Origin: an uncultured Collinsella sp.
GTDB taxonomy: Bacteria > Actinomycetota > Coriobacteriia > Coriobacteriales > Coriobacteriaceae
NCBI GenBank assembly: GCA_900542305.1
Contig: UQMU01000005.1
Span: 1-64,000 of the forward strand
DNA: 64,000 bases
Direction: 5' to 3'
In this document: positions 52,499 through 63,300 of the stretch, in pieces
Numbering within the stretch: the first letter of the stretch is position 1
Layout of the letters: each line of letters begins with the position of its first letter
Made by a program: the position numbers and the translations under genes
The notes under the pieces: model-generated
What the model was told of the DNA's origin: nothing
Seen by the model: the letters and a program-made list of their open reading frames with translations, nothing else
The model's database searches: none

Positions 52499-52724
52499 GT
52501 GCAAAAAACGCCAAATATGAGTACTGTTGCCAAGATAGTCACATATGTTTTATGAGATTTGGGCTCGCTGGCGATATTCATTCCCACTAGGGAGCCCATT
52601 TTATTGGACCTATGGGGAATAACGTTATCTTGCTTTTGGACAAATGAGGACTTCTGGAGCCCTGGACGATGGAATTTGCTGTTACTAAATTGGTGACAGT
52701 ACTCATATTTGGCATTTTTTGCAC
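52499..52724. repeat. 226-bp element with 35-bp inverted ends after folD
   Basis: Ends 52499-52533 and 52690-52724 are complementary at 32 of 35 sites, starting gtgcaaaaaa. Inside, a gggctc/gagccc stem with attttatt behind it (52561-52602) could terminate folD. No transposase is inside. It resembles a MITE-like unit. Confidence 0.75.
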
Positions 52725-52824
52725 ACGGGGGTCTCGAGGGGGTCGTGGCGACTGTGGTTTCGCCCTTTTTGCGCCGAAGCGATACACTGTTGCCGTTTGA
52801 TTTCTTCGCTCAAGGAGGATGCGC

Positions 52825-54348
52825 ATGCCGTGCACAACGATTTTGGTTGGTAAGAACGCGAGCTACGACGGGTCGACGCTTGTCGCCCGCAACGAGGACT
52901 CGTCCAACGGAGTGTTTGAGCCCAAGCGCATGCGCGTGGTACATCCCGACGAGCAGCCGCGCGTCTACACGAGCGTCCTGAGTCACCTGACCGTTGAACT
53001 GCCCGACAATCCCATGCGTTACACGAGCGTCCCCGACGTTGTCCCGGGTCATGGCATTTGGGCCGAGGCCGGCTTCAACGAGCTCAATGTTGGCATGTCC
53101 GCAACCGAGACGCTTACCACCAACGAGCGCGTCCGCGGCGCCGATCCGCTTGTCGACTACGTGCCCGCCAGGGGCAACGAGGGCGAGGACGGCTATGTGC
53201 CGGCGCAGCCCGGCGGTCTGGGCGAGGAGGACATGGTGACCCTGGTGCTGCCGTATGCCAAGTCTGCCCGCGACGGTGTGCGCATTCTGGGCGACCTGCT
53301 CGAGCGCTATGGCACCTACGAGAACAATGGCATCGCCTTTAGTGACGTTGACGAGATCTGGTGGCTCGAGACCATCGGCGGCCACCACTGGATCGCCAAG
53401 CGCGTGCCCGATGACGCCTATGTGACCATGCCCAACCAGCTGGGTATCGACAGCTTTGACCTGGACGACGCCGAGGGCGCTCAGGTCGACCACATGTGCT
53501 CTGCCGACCTGCGCTCCTGGATGGCCGAGTGGCATCTGGACCTGACGCTGGGCGTCGAGGGCGACGGTCCGGCGACGGTCTTTAACCCGCGCGAGGCCTT
53601 TGGCTCGCACAGCGACAGCGACCACGTCTACAACACGCCGCGCGCCTGGTACATGCAGCGCTGCCTCAACCCCAGCGATGTGTGGGACGGTCCCGAGGCC
53701 GATTACACGCCCGAGAGCGACGACATCCCCTGGAGCCGCGTGCCCGAGCGCAAGGTGACCATCGAGGACATCAAGTACGTGCTCTCCAGCCACTACCAGG
53801 GCACGGAGTACGACTGCTACGGCAGCAAGGGTACGCCCGCCACGCGCGGCGCCTATCGACCCATCGGCATCAATCGCAACAGCCAGCTCGCCGTGCTGCA
53901 GCTGCGCCCCTATGCGCAGCCGGCGTATCGCGCCGTGCAGTGGATGGCGTTTGGCTCCAACTCGTTTAACGCGCTCGTGCCGCTGTACGCCAATGTCCAG
54001 ACCATGCCCGAGTACTATGCCGACACGCAGGCTCGCGTGACGTCCGAGAACTTCTACTGGGCCAACCGCCTGATCGGCGCCCTGGCCGATGTCCGTTTCC
54101 ACGAGTGCGGTCGCGCGGTCGAGGATTATCAGGAGAAGGTCGGCGGCATGGGCCACAAGCAGATTCACGACGTTGACGCTGTCGTAGCCGCGCTGCCTGA
54201 GGCTGAGGTGCCCGCCGAGCTTGCCCGCGCCAACGAGGAGTTTGCCGAGCGCGTGCGGGTGGAGACCGATGCTCTGCTGGGCAAGGTACTCTACACCACG
54301 AGCTGTGCCATGAAGAATTCCTTCGCGATGAACGATAACGTAAGGTAA
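52825..54348 (+). CDS. C69 family dipeptidase
   Basis: 507 residues from ATG 52825, six bases after AAGGAGG; the ATG at 52819 is too close. These are N-terminal nucleophile dipeptidases. The nucleophile is Cys3 in MPCTTILVGKNASYDGSTLV, exposed after loss of a two-residue propeptide. ARNEDSSNG, WLETIGGHHWIAKRVPDDAY and SRVPERKVTIEDIKYVLSSH are family-typical. No signal peptide, so it is cytosolic and likely helps in peptide breakdown. Length is close to the family norm. Confidence 0.93.
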   Translation: MPCTTILVGKNASYDGSTLVARNEDSSNGVFEPKRMRVVHPDEQPRVYTSVLSHLTVELPDNPMRYTSVPDVVPGHGIWAEAGFNELNVGMSATETLTTNERVRGADPLVDYVPARGNEGEDGYVPAQPGGLGEEDMVTLVLPYAKSARDGVRILGDLLERYGTYENNGIAFSDVDEIWWLETIGGHHWIAKRVPDDAYVTMPNQLGIDSFDLDDAEGAQVDHMCSADLRSWMAEWHLDLTLGVEGDGPATVFNPREAFGSHSDSDHVYNTPRAWYMQRCLNPSDVWDGPEADYTPESDDIPWSRVPERKVTIEDIKYVLSSHYQGTEYDCYGSKGTPATRGAYRPIGINRNSQLAVLQLRPYAQPAYRAVQWMAFGSNSFNALVPLYANVQTMPEYYADTQARVTSENFYWANRLIGALADVRFHECGRAVEDYQEKVGGMGHKQIHDVDAVVAALPEAEVPAELARANEEFAERVRVETDALLGKVLYTTSCAMKNSFAMNDNVR

Positions 54349-54366
54349 AGACGACCTTGCAACGAG

Positions 54367-54405
54367 CGAGCGGGGCAAACGCCGTCGAAGGCTTTGCCCC
54401 GCTCG
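54367..54405 (+). terminator. Hairpin terminator after C69 dipeptidase
   Basis: Thirteen-base perfect stem (54367-54379 with 54393-54405). The T-run behind it is weak (attcctatctt). Confidence 0.65.
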
Positions 54406-54496
54406 ATTCCTATCTTGTCGGTAAAACGATTTTGTGTCGTTCGCCCAATCTTGGGTACAAGAAGGCCAATGCAGTTGTTCATGATTGGAGCCAACC

Positions 54497-54913
54497 ATGG
54501 TTATGAAACTCGATCAGCTTGTTAACGGTGCCATTAACGTGGGCTTCGGCGCCGCCGCCGTTGCCGTCGAGGGCGGCAAGAAGGTTCTCGACGACCTCGG
54601 TACCAAGGGTGAGCAGGTCCGCAAGGATGCCGGCACCCCCGATATCGCCCGCAGCGTGTCCGATATGTTCGAGCAGGCGGGTGGCACCATCTCCGACCTG
54701 ACCGAGCGTCTGGGCATGCAGGGCGAGACTGCGGCACAGCGCGTGCTCGATGAGCTCATCCTGGCCCGCGTCCGCGTCATGACGACCCCCGAGCGCACGG
54801 CCTTTTTGGCCCATGTGCGCGACATCGTCGATTCGGTCGAGGACAACGTGACCTCGGTGCCCGTCGAGTCTGTTGAGCCCGACGACGCAGAGGACGCCGA
54901 AGAGGCCGAGTAG
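54497..54913 (+). CDS. Small acidic helical protein upstream of the ABC1 kinase
   Basis: 138 residues from ATG 54497, six bases after GGAG. The N-terminal helix (MKLDQLVNGAINVGFGAAAV then EGGKKVLDDLG) resembles phasin-like amphipathic helices, and the C-terminus is very acidic (DDAEDAEEAE). No catalytic motif is seen. It is eight bases ahead of the kinase gene, so they are co-translated; it may bind membranes or lipids and be a partner of the kinase. The family is not recognised. Confidence 0.65.
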   Translation: MVMKLDQLVNGAINVGFGAAAVAVEGGKKVLDDLGTKGEQVRKDAGTPDIARSVSDMFEQAGGTISDLTERLGMQGETAAQRVLDELILARVRVMTTPERTAFLAHVRDIVDSVEDNVTSVPVESVEPDDAEDAEEAE

Positions 54914-54921
54914 CAGCGCAG

Positions 54922-56685
54922 ATGGCAGATTCCACCACCGATTACAACAATCTAGATCCCTTGGGTGACGAGACGGCGGTTGTCGACGAGGTCGATGCCA
55001 CTGTCTCGGGCGCTCGCAAGAAGCCGCGCGCTGTCGATATGGTCCCCGAAGAGCCCGACGCGATGGCGCCGGATGAGGAATACCAGCTCACGCCGGCGGG
55101 CCGCCGCGAACGCATCGGGCAGATTGTTCGCCTGATTAAAAAGTACCGCGTATGGGATAACCTCACGCCGGTTCGCCTGCGCCGCCTGCTCGAAGAGCTC
55201 GGCCCCATGTTCGTCAAGATGGGGCAGATTCTGGCTAACCGCTCCGAGATTTTGCCGCAGCGGTTTTGCGACGAGCTGCGTCGCCTGCGCTCTGACGTAG
55301 AGCCGGTGCCGTATGAGGTAGTGCTCCGCTGTCTGGAAGAGGAATACGGCCAGCGCTTGGGGCAGATGTTCGACGCGATCGATCCCAACCCGCTCGGAAG
55401 CGCGTCGCTCGCGCAGGTACACCGTGCCCGCTTGGTGACGGGCGAGGACGTGGCCGTTAAGGTGCAGCGCCCCGGCGCGCAGCAGGTCATGGCGCAGGAC
55501 ATCGACATCATTCGCTCGGTGGTGCGCATCGTTTCAAAGTTCGTCAACACCGACCAGTTTGTGGACCTGCACGGCGTGGTCGAAGAGCTGTGGACCTCGT
55601 TTCGCGAGGAGACCAACTTTTTGGCTGAGGCCAAAAACCTCAACGATTTCTATGAGTTCCATAAGAGCGTCCATGGCGTGTCGTGTCCTAAGTCCTACCT
55701 GGACCTTTGCACCGAACACGTGGTGGTCATGGACTACATTGACGGCATCTCGATTGCCGATCCCGAGCGCCTGGTGGCCGAGGGCTATGACCTGGAAAAG
55801 ATTGGCTCGGCGATTGTCGAGGACTATTCGACGCAGGTGCTCGATGACGGCTTTTTCCATGCCGACCCGCATGCGGGAAACATCATTCTCAAGGACGGCA
55901 TCGTCTACTTTATCGACCTGGGCATGGTCGGGCGCATGTCGAGCCACGACCGCGGTATCGTTAAGGACATGATTTTCGCCGTGGCCGAGGGCGACGTTCC
56001 CAAGCTCAAGGACTCGCTTATGCGCTTTGCCGTGACGCGCGGCGACTCGGCCGAGCTTGACCATTCGGCCTTTTTGTCCGATCTGGACTTTATCGTTGCT
56101 GACTTCGCTGGTCTTGACCTTAAGGATCTTGATATCGGCGAGTTTTTGACCTCGCTGCTAAATTTGGCGCGCAAGAACGATGTTGAGCTGCCGAGCGTGG
56201 TGACGATGTTCGCCCGCGGCATGGTGACGCTCGAGGGCCTGCTGACCGAGTACATGCCCAACGTCAACATGATCCAGATCATCCAGACGCATATCAAAAA
56301 CGAGAAGAGCACCTATGCGCGCGTCCGCGAAATGGGGCGCGATCTTGCCGCGAGCAGCTATCGCGCGGCAAAAGGCTCGCTCGAGGCGGCCGAGTATCTG
56401 GGCTTGGCGTCGCGCATGCTCACGCGCGGCCAGCTTAAGCTAAACACGCAGATTATGAGCAGCGATAAGGCGCTGCGGCAGCTGGGTGGAATTATCGACC
56501 GTATGTCGATGGCAATTGTGATCGCCGGTCTGTTTATCGGTTCGTCGGTGGTGTACTACGCGCGCATCGAGCCGGTTGTGTTCGGTATCCCGGTCATTGG
56601 CTTTATGGGCTATGTGAGTGCGCTGGTGCTGGCACTGATGCTGGGCCGCGAGATCTGGCGCAACAGCCACGGCGGCAAGCGTTAG
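54922..56685 (+). CDS. ABC1/AarF (UbiB-type) atypical kinase
   Basis: 587 residues. An acidic N-terminal tail of about 70 residues is followed by the UbiB-like kinase core: KMGQILANR (KxGQ), GSASLAQVHRA (Ala-rich nucleotide loop), VAVKVQRPG (catalytic Lys), FFHADPHAGNI (catalytic loop) and FIDLGMVG (DFG-like). Two C-terminal membrane helices are visible (AIVIAGLFIGSSVVYYARI and VFGIPVIGFMGYVSALVLAL). UbiB proteins support quinone or isoprenoid lipid handling. Isoprenoid genes are not nearby, so the substrate is unclear. Confidence 0.92.
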   Translation: MADSTTDYNNLDPLGDETAVVDEVDATVSGARKKPRAVDMVPEEPDAMAPDEEYQLTPAGRRERIGQIVRLIKKYRVWDNLTPVRLRRLLEELGPMFVKMGQILANRSEILPQRFCDELRRLRSDVEPVPYEVVLRCLEEEYGQRLGQMFDAIDPNPLGSASLAQVHRARLVTGEDVAVKVQRPGAQQVMAQDIDIIRSVVRIVSKFVNTDQFVDLHGVVEELWTSFREETNFLAEAKNLNDFYEFHKSVHGVSCPKSYLDLCTEHVVVMDYIDGISIADPERLVAEGYDLEKIGSAIVEDYSTQVLDDGFFHADPHAGNIILKDGIVYFIDLGMVGRMSSHDRGIVKDMIFAVAEGDVPKLKDSLMRFAVTRGDSAELDHSAFLSDLDFIVADFAGLDLKDLDIGEFLTSLLNLARKNDVELPSVVTMFARGMVTLEGLLTEYMPNVNMIQIIQTHIKNEKSTYARVREMGRDLAASSYRAAKGSLEAAEYLGLASRMLTRGQLKLNTQIMSSDKALRQLGGIIDRMSMAIVIAGLFIGSSVVYYARIEPVVFGIPVIGFMGYVSALVLALMLGREIWRNSHGGKR

Positions 56686-56754
56686 CGATTTCCTGGGGTC
56701 GGGGGAAACGGATCATTTTGCCTCGCGTCGCGCCGGCGTGGGCTGGTCCGAACA

Positions 56755-56904
56755 AAACTATGCCGGTTTACGGGGCTGGAGTGCCGAACCTCGAGCATAC
56801 CGAAATTCGCGCTTTTAAAACCGCAGGTAGATGAGTCGTTGATTTTCGAAAATGGTTGATATGGTTGCGAAGTGCTGAATCAGCCCCGTAATCCGGCATA
56901 GTTT
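56755..56904. repeat. Inverted repeat with 24-bp arms before the riboswitch region
   Basis: Arms 56755-56778 and 56881-56904 are complementary with one mismatch, with a 102-base centre lacking a coding frame. The arms resemble none of the other long repeats by sequence. Together with 56686-56754 and 56905-57034 (no genes found), it fills the gap between the kinase gene and the riboswitch. Confidence 0.7.
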
Positions 56905-57034
56905 GGAAACGAGCTGTTCTTGCAAGGTCCGACGACAGTCCTCCCTATCGCAAACCATAGCTTTTACCTTGGGCTTCGCCTGTGTGCGGGGCCCTTTTGC
57001 GTGCTACCATATCGACAGTAATAATCGATGGCCT

Positions 57035-57215
57035 AGATGGTGGTGCGGAGACGCACGAATGCGCGGTTTTCCTGCGTGTTTGGGAGAATCGGGGTGCAAG
57101 TCCCCGGCTGTACCAGTAACCGTAATTCCTCTTGGCCCGGGATGGTCACGTCGCAGATCGGACGGCGCGCCCGGGTCGGTAAGGTTAAGTCGGATCGCCT
57201 CCCATCTTGCACGCG
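57035..57215 (+). promoter_or_regulatory. Cobalamin riboswitch
   Basis: The conserved core is at 57081-57125: GGGAGAATCGGGGTGCAAG, then TCCCCGGCTGTACCAGTAAC and CGTAA, close to the B12-box GGGAA..GGTG.AA.TCC..GCTG.CCC.CAACTGTAA. A second conserved part (AAGTCGGATCGCCTCCC, 57187-57203) resembles the AGYCRGGARACCTGCC box. Downstream there is no clear T-run, so control may act on translation of the gene at 57351, whose GGAG site lies 140 bases further on. When corrinoid is plentiful the gene would be shut off. Confidence 0.85.
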
Positions 57216-57350
57216 ACCGTGGCGCATGCCGCCGGTGCGCGTTGGGCTCTGGAGGGAAGGGGGACCCCGATGGGGGTACTCGAGCGCAATGTGCGCGATG
57301 ACGTGGGGCAGCCGCTGGGCAATGCTCCAAGTGCAGACAATAGGAGACAA

Positions 57351-60300
57351 ATGGATATGTTTGAGGACGAGTGCCAGCGCGCCTCGTGGCGTCGTCATGG
57401 AGCGATTGCCCGTGGCGTAGCCAAGCGCGGTCTGGTGGCGTTCCTGGCTTTTGCCATGGCTTTTGGCACCACGCCGGCGCAACTTTGGGCTGAGGGTGCC
57501 GAGGGCATTGCCGAGGCCGTGGCTCAGGCCGCAACGGGCGGCGAGGGCGCGGCGGCCGACGATGGCGCTGCTGCCGGCACCGGCGCGAACAGTGCGGCGG
57601 CGAGCGCTGCTGCCGATGACGCCGGCGCAGATCAGGGCGCAACTGCGAGTGCCGCGAATGGCGATGACACCGCAGCAGACAACGCGACTGAGTCCGAGAG
57701 CTCTCCCGCGGTGCCTGCTGCTTCGGAGCAGAAGAACGCCGCCGTCGCCGCGTCCGCCACAACGCTTTCGAGCGAGGCCAAGGTCTTCATCCAGGACACC
57801 AAGGATAAGGACAGCTCCTATTCCACGAAGTCGGGCGCGCTCAGCGCGGGCGACACGCTCTGGGCAAATATGTACGATGAGGTCGAGGACGACTGGTACG
57901 GCACTTCGACTGAGTCCGTTGCCAATCCCGGCACCTGGACTTACACCTGGCTCGCCGGCACGACCAGGGCCAGCAGCAATGTCGCCGACTACACCGAGGT
58001 CGTAGGCCACGAGCAGTCGCTCACCGTCACCGCCGCGATGGAAGGCAAATACTTCATCTGCAAGGTAACGGTTGATGGCAAGGACTACTATGGTCCGTCC
58101 GTTTCTTCCGGCTCGGGCATCAATGCCAACTACATTCCTGGCCCCGTGCTGGGCGCCGGTCAGATGGAGCTTAACAGCGTCAAGCTGAATAGCGACACGC
58201 CGAGCATAGGCGATACCCTGACGGCGACTCCGTACATAAGCTATTATCAGCAAGCCCCCGCCGATGCCAAGGTCACCTACACGTGGTCCGCATCCACCTC
58301 GCAGTACTCGGGATTTACCAAGATCGAGGGCGAGACGGGCGCTACGCTCGTGGTGGGCGACGACCTTGAGGGTAAGTACATCAGGGTCGAGGCCAACGCT
58401 GGCGTCAACACGGTGAACAAGACCACTTCCAGCAAGGTCAAGCAGGCCGGTGCGGTCGAGATTTCGGCCGTGTCCATCGTTAACACCAAGGACAACACGA
58501 GCGTCTTTACGGTGGGGGATACCGCTAAGGCCCGCGCCAAGGAGAAGGGCGGCGCGTACGGCGCGTTCGTCGACGCGGACAAGCTCAACTTCCAGTGGCA
58601 GAGCTCTGACACCAAGAGCGGCGCGTATACCGATATCGCGGGCGCCACGGGTGAGACCCTCGAGCTTACCGACGCTTTGGGTGGCAAGTACCTCAAGTGC
58701 AAGGTGTCCTCGAAGATCGGCTCTTCGAGCTTGACCAACTCGACGGGCGCTCTCGTTGCTGCCGCCGGTTCAATTAATGTCACGAGCGTGACCATGAGCC
58801 CGACTTCGGGCAAAGTCGAGGTTGGTTCCACGATTACGGCGACCGCCAAGGCGGGCTCCACCGACGTTACCTCCGACTCGCATGTCACGTGGCGGTGGTA
58901 CAAGGGCAAGTCGAATACCGCCAGCTCGTGCAACACGCCTATCGAGGGTGAGACCGGTAACACCCTGACGGTGACCGCCGCCCTTAAGGGCTACTACGTC
59001 GTGGCCAAGGCCAACGGCGGCTATGGCGAGCAGAAGCCGTACTATGCGGCGGGTCCCGTCTCCGTCGCTGGCCAAGTTGAGCTTTACGACGTGCAGTTCG
59101 AGGGCTCTCCCGCCACCAACGGCGTACGTGTGGGCGATACGCTCAAGACTAAGGTGCGCAAAAAGGACGGCTCCAACTATCACTATATCGACCGCACCGA
59201 TAATGTGACCTACCAGTGGCAGTATGCAAACAGCAGCTCGAGCTACGACTCCGCCTATACCGATATCCCCGGTGCTACCGAGGCCACCTATACCGTTGAC
59301 GCCGCCTATGCCGGCAAGTACCTGCGCGTGAAGGTGACGAGCGAAAACACCGTTTCCAGCACGCAGAAGAAGAGCTCCTACGGCGGCACGCAGTCCGTTG
59401 CCCCGCTCGGCCCCGTGACGCTCAAGGGCCAGTACAAGCTGGCGGGCATTGAGCTTGCCGATAAGAACGTTACGCTGAGCGTGGGTTCAAAGATCACGCC
59501 GAGCGTGCAGGTTCCGGGCAGCTGGTCGGGCTCGACCAAAGACGTGCCCGACGATGCCGAGCTCACCATGGCGTGGTATGCCAAGGGCGAGGGCGATGCC
59601 GATTGGACAGAGCTCACCGACGGCATCGATACGACCGATGGCAGCCTGACCATTTCGGACGCGCTTGTTGGCAAGCGCATCAAAGTTACGGCGAACGCTC
59701 TCGACAACACGGTTGAATGGGTTTCGTCCGACAGCGTTACCGCGGCGGGGGAGTATAACCTGCTGCGCGTGATCACTACGCCGCAGATCAATAGCGAACC
59801 GACCCATCTCGTCTCGGGTGATAGCGTTAAGGCGACGGCGCAGGCTAAGCGCGCCGATGGTTCGACCACCAACGGCATTGACGTGACCGACCAGGCGACT
59901 GTTGTCTGGTATGCGGCCGATGACGCGGAGGCTCCGGCGGCCGACTGGACGCTGCTGCCCGATATGTCGGGCGCCGAGGCGACGGTTTCGGCTTCTGCCG
60001 CGGGCAAGTATCTGAAGGCCGTCGCCACGAGCGGCAGCTCGACGGTCGAGCTCGTCTCTGCCAATCCTGTGATCGCCGCAGGCTCTCTTGAGGCCGCAGT
60101 CCAAAAGCTCAACGATTCCAATAAGCAGATCGCCGTTGATTACAGCGCCAAGGGCGGCAACGTCAATGACGCGCTGAAGGCGCAGCTTGCCGATTTGGGC
60201 TTTACCGATATTGACGTCAAGGTCTCCGAGGGCGGCGTTGCCTTTAAGGCCGAGGACGCCAAGGCTACGGTCGGTATCTCCGACGCCCAGGATAAGACCA

Positions 60301-63300
60301 ACGGCGATGTGACGTTCTTCTACATCGACCCCAACGACTACACCGGTTACAACATCGACGGTCTGCGTAACGCCGACGTCGTGTTTGAGCTGTCACGCGA
60401 TGGCAAGACCGAGTATTACCTGCCCAACAAGTCCGTGCAGGTTGCTTGGGACGAGGCTCGCGTTCAGCAGATGCTCGACGATGCCGCCGAGCAGGTTGCC
60501 ATCGGTTACGCCGCAGGCGATTCGGCTGAGTCCGTCACGTCCAACCTCACACTTCCGTACCGCGCGGGCTCTAAGAGCAAGTTCGAGGTTGAATGGAAGA
60601 GCTCCGACCGCGATGTCATTTGGCCGTCCGGTTATGGCTGGGACGACTACACCGGCAAGGTGACGCGCGTTTCGAGCGATCGCGCTGTTACGCTGACCGC
60701 GACGGTTTCGTTTGTGAACGGCGGCCCGAGCGATATCGAGGGCTCGCACGACTTCACCGTGACCGTCAAGGGCGATCCCGAGAAGGTCGCCGCCGACAAG
60801 AAGGCACTGCAGGAAAAGGTCGATGCGGCCTTTACCTACGACAACATTAAATACTCCGGCACCGACACCGTTGCCAACAAGGACGGCTTGACCGCCGACC
60901 TGCAGATGCCGCGCTCGAGCACGCTTAATATCGACGGCAAGTACTACAAGGTCGAGTACTCCGCCAGCACCGACGACATCACGTTCAACGGTTACAAGGG
61001 CACGGTCTACCAGCCGCTGCCCGGAGCCAAGGCGGCGAAGACCAAGGTCACCCTTACGGTGACCGATAAGTCTAACGCCGAGGTCACGGCAAGCAAGACC
61101 CTCGACTTTGCGATTGCCCCGCAGGACCAGGGCGAGCTCGATGCCGAGCTTTCTCTTATGGAAAAGGCGAAGTCCGGCTATGCTGACGCCATTCTTAATG
61201 GCCAGAAAGCCAATGCCGTTTCGGCGGACATGCACGCCTTCCAGAAGGCGTATCTCGATGCCGACGGCAACCTTGCCTGGAGCTACAACAAGGCGACGAC
61301 CGATTCGACGTCCCTTGGTATTGTTCCGGTTGACCTGCCTGGTTATGACGCGATGTCTGGACAGGACTGGCGTCTGTTTAAGTCGAGCAACAGCTCTATT
61401 GTCTCCGCAGAGAATCTCAAGGTCACGCAGCCGCAGTACAACACGAAGGTTGTCGTTTCCTCGCGCCTGACGAGCGAGAAGTACGCTCGCTATGCTAAGC
61501 GCTATCCCGACAATGCCGCGTATGCCAAGCTTGCCAACCAGGACGTATCGGCAAAGATCACGGTTCTGGGCACGAGCGGTCAAAACGATCCCGAGGTTAC
61601 GGCGACGGGCACAGTTATCGGCATCGACGCCAAGGGCAAGCAGCAGACGTGGGCTGCCGCTTCGCAGTACACGCTCAAGAACGGCTCGACGGCTGCCGAT
61701 CTTTCCGAGGAGCTCTTTAAGCAGGCCGGCCTCAAGGCCGACTACGACCCCAACGGCTCTTGGGGTTGGGTGCTCAACTCCATTACGTCGCCTTTCGATG
61801 CTGATCGCACCCTTGCATACGACCATGCTACGGGCGCCTATTGGCAGCTGTTCATCAACGGCACGGCTGCATCGGTGGGCGCTGGCAACTACAGGCTCGA
61901 GGCGGGCGACTCTGTCGTCTGGTGCTACTCGAAGTACGGTGACGCTGCACCCACCGACCAGCTTTCGGTAAGCTGCACCGTTATCGGCCAGGACGCCTCG
62001 GGTGCTCAGCAGACGTGGGCGCAGCCTACGACCTCGCTGGTGGAAGAGGGCGCAACTGCCGCCGATCTTTCCGAGCAGGTCTTTAAGCAGGCCGGCATTG
62101 GCGCCGACGTCCAAACCGGTTCGTATGGTTGGTTCCTCAATTCGCTGACTTCTCCGTTCAATAAGAGCTTGAAGCTTTCGACCGTACAGGTTAACGAAAG
62201 CACCTGGAAGTCCTGGCAGTTCTTCGTTAACGGCAAGATGGCCAATGTTGGCGCCGGCAACTACACGCTTAAGGCCGGCGACGAGGTTGCCTGGGTCTAT
62301 GGTTCCGATGGCACCATGCCCGGTCAGGTTTCTGTCTCGATGGAGATCATCGGCAAGAAGGACGATAAGGCGCAGCGCTGGACCGATCCTTCGACGCAGG
62401 TGTTTGTTGAGGGCACGACGATCAAGGAGGCCACTGCCGCCTACTTTGATGCTTTGGGCATCAAGTCCGAGACGTACGATCAGCTGGGCTTCTGGGGCGT
62501 TCACAGCCTTGTCTCTCCGCTTGACGGCACTAAGTTGGCCGGCGCTTGGTCGTTCTTCGTTAACGGTGTTCCCGGATCTCAGCTCGATAGTGACTACGTA
62601 CTCAAGTCGCGTGACGAGATCGTCTGGGCCTATGCTGCCGGCGATACGGTGCCTAATCCCGACGAGGTCGTAGTCAATCCGAGCGCCCCGCGTCCGTCCG
62701 ATTGGAAGTCCGATTGGGATGGTAAGTCCAATGCAGCGGTCGAAAACGTTTCGACGCCTACGGGTGCGCTGGCGAGCTCATGGACGTTCGATTGGAAGGC
62801 GTATTCTGGTTCGGCGTATTCCAACGCGAGTGAACCTATTGTCGTGAACGGCAACGTGTATCTTGCCGTCAACAAGCGTTTGCTAAAGATTGACGCCGAG
62901 TCGGGCAAGGTCCTTGCCGAGTCGAATCTTAAGAAAGCGGTCGGTTACACCTCGCGCCCGATTTATGCGAACGGTTTGGTTATCGTTCCGCTTGACGGCG
63001 GTGCGGTCCAGGCCCTGACGGCTGACGCGCTCACAACGGTTTGGGTCACTGACTCTGTGAGCGAGATTGCCCAGTCGAATTCTCAGCTGACGGTTGATGG
63101 CAATTACCTCTATGTCGGCACCGTTGATGTCGACTATGGAAAGGGTACGTACAATAACGGTCATCTGACGCGTATTAATATCCTGACCGGTGCTGTTTCG
63201 TGGCAGCATGTCAATGCTGATGAGGGCTATTACTGGACAGGCGCTACGGTGGGCGATGACTTTGTCTTGGTCCCCACCAGCTCTGGTACGGTCGAGATGC

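Noticed and set aside
60393..62504. Open frame of 703 codons on the minus strand
   Set aside because: It is antisense to the giant DUF4430 protein, whose frame has clear domains and signal peptide.
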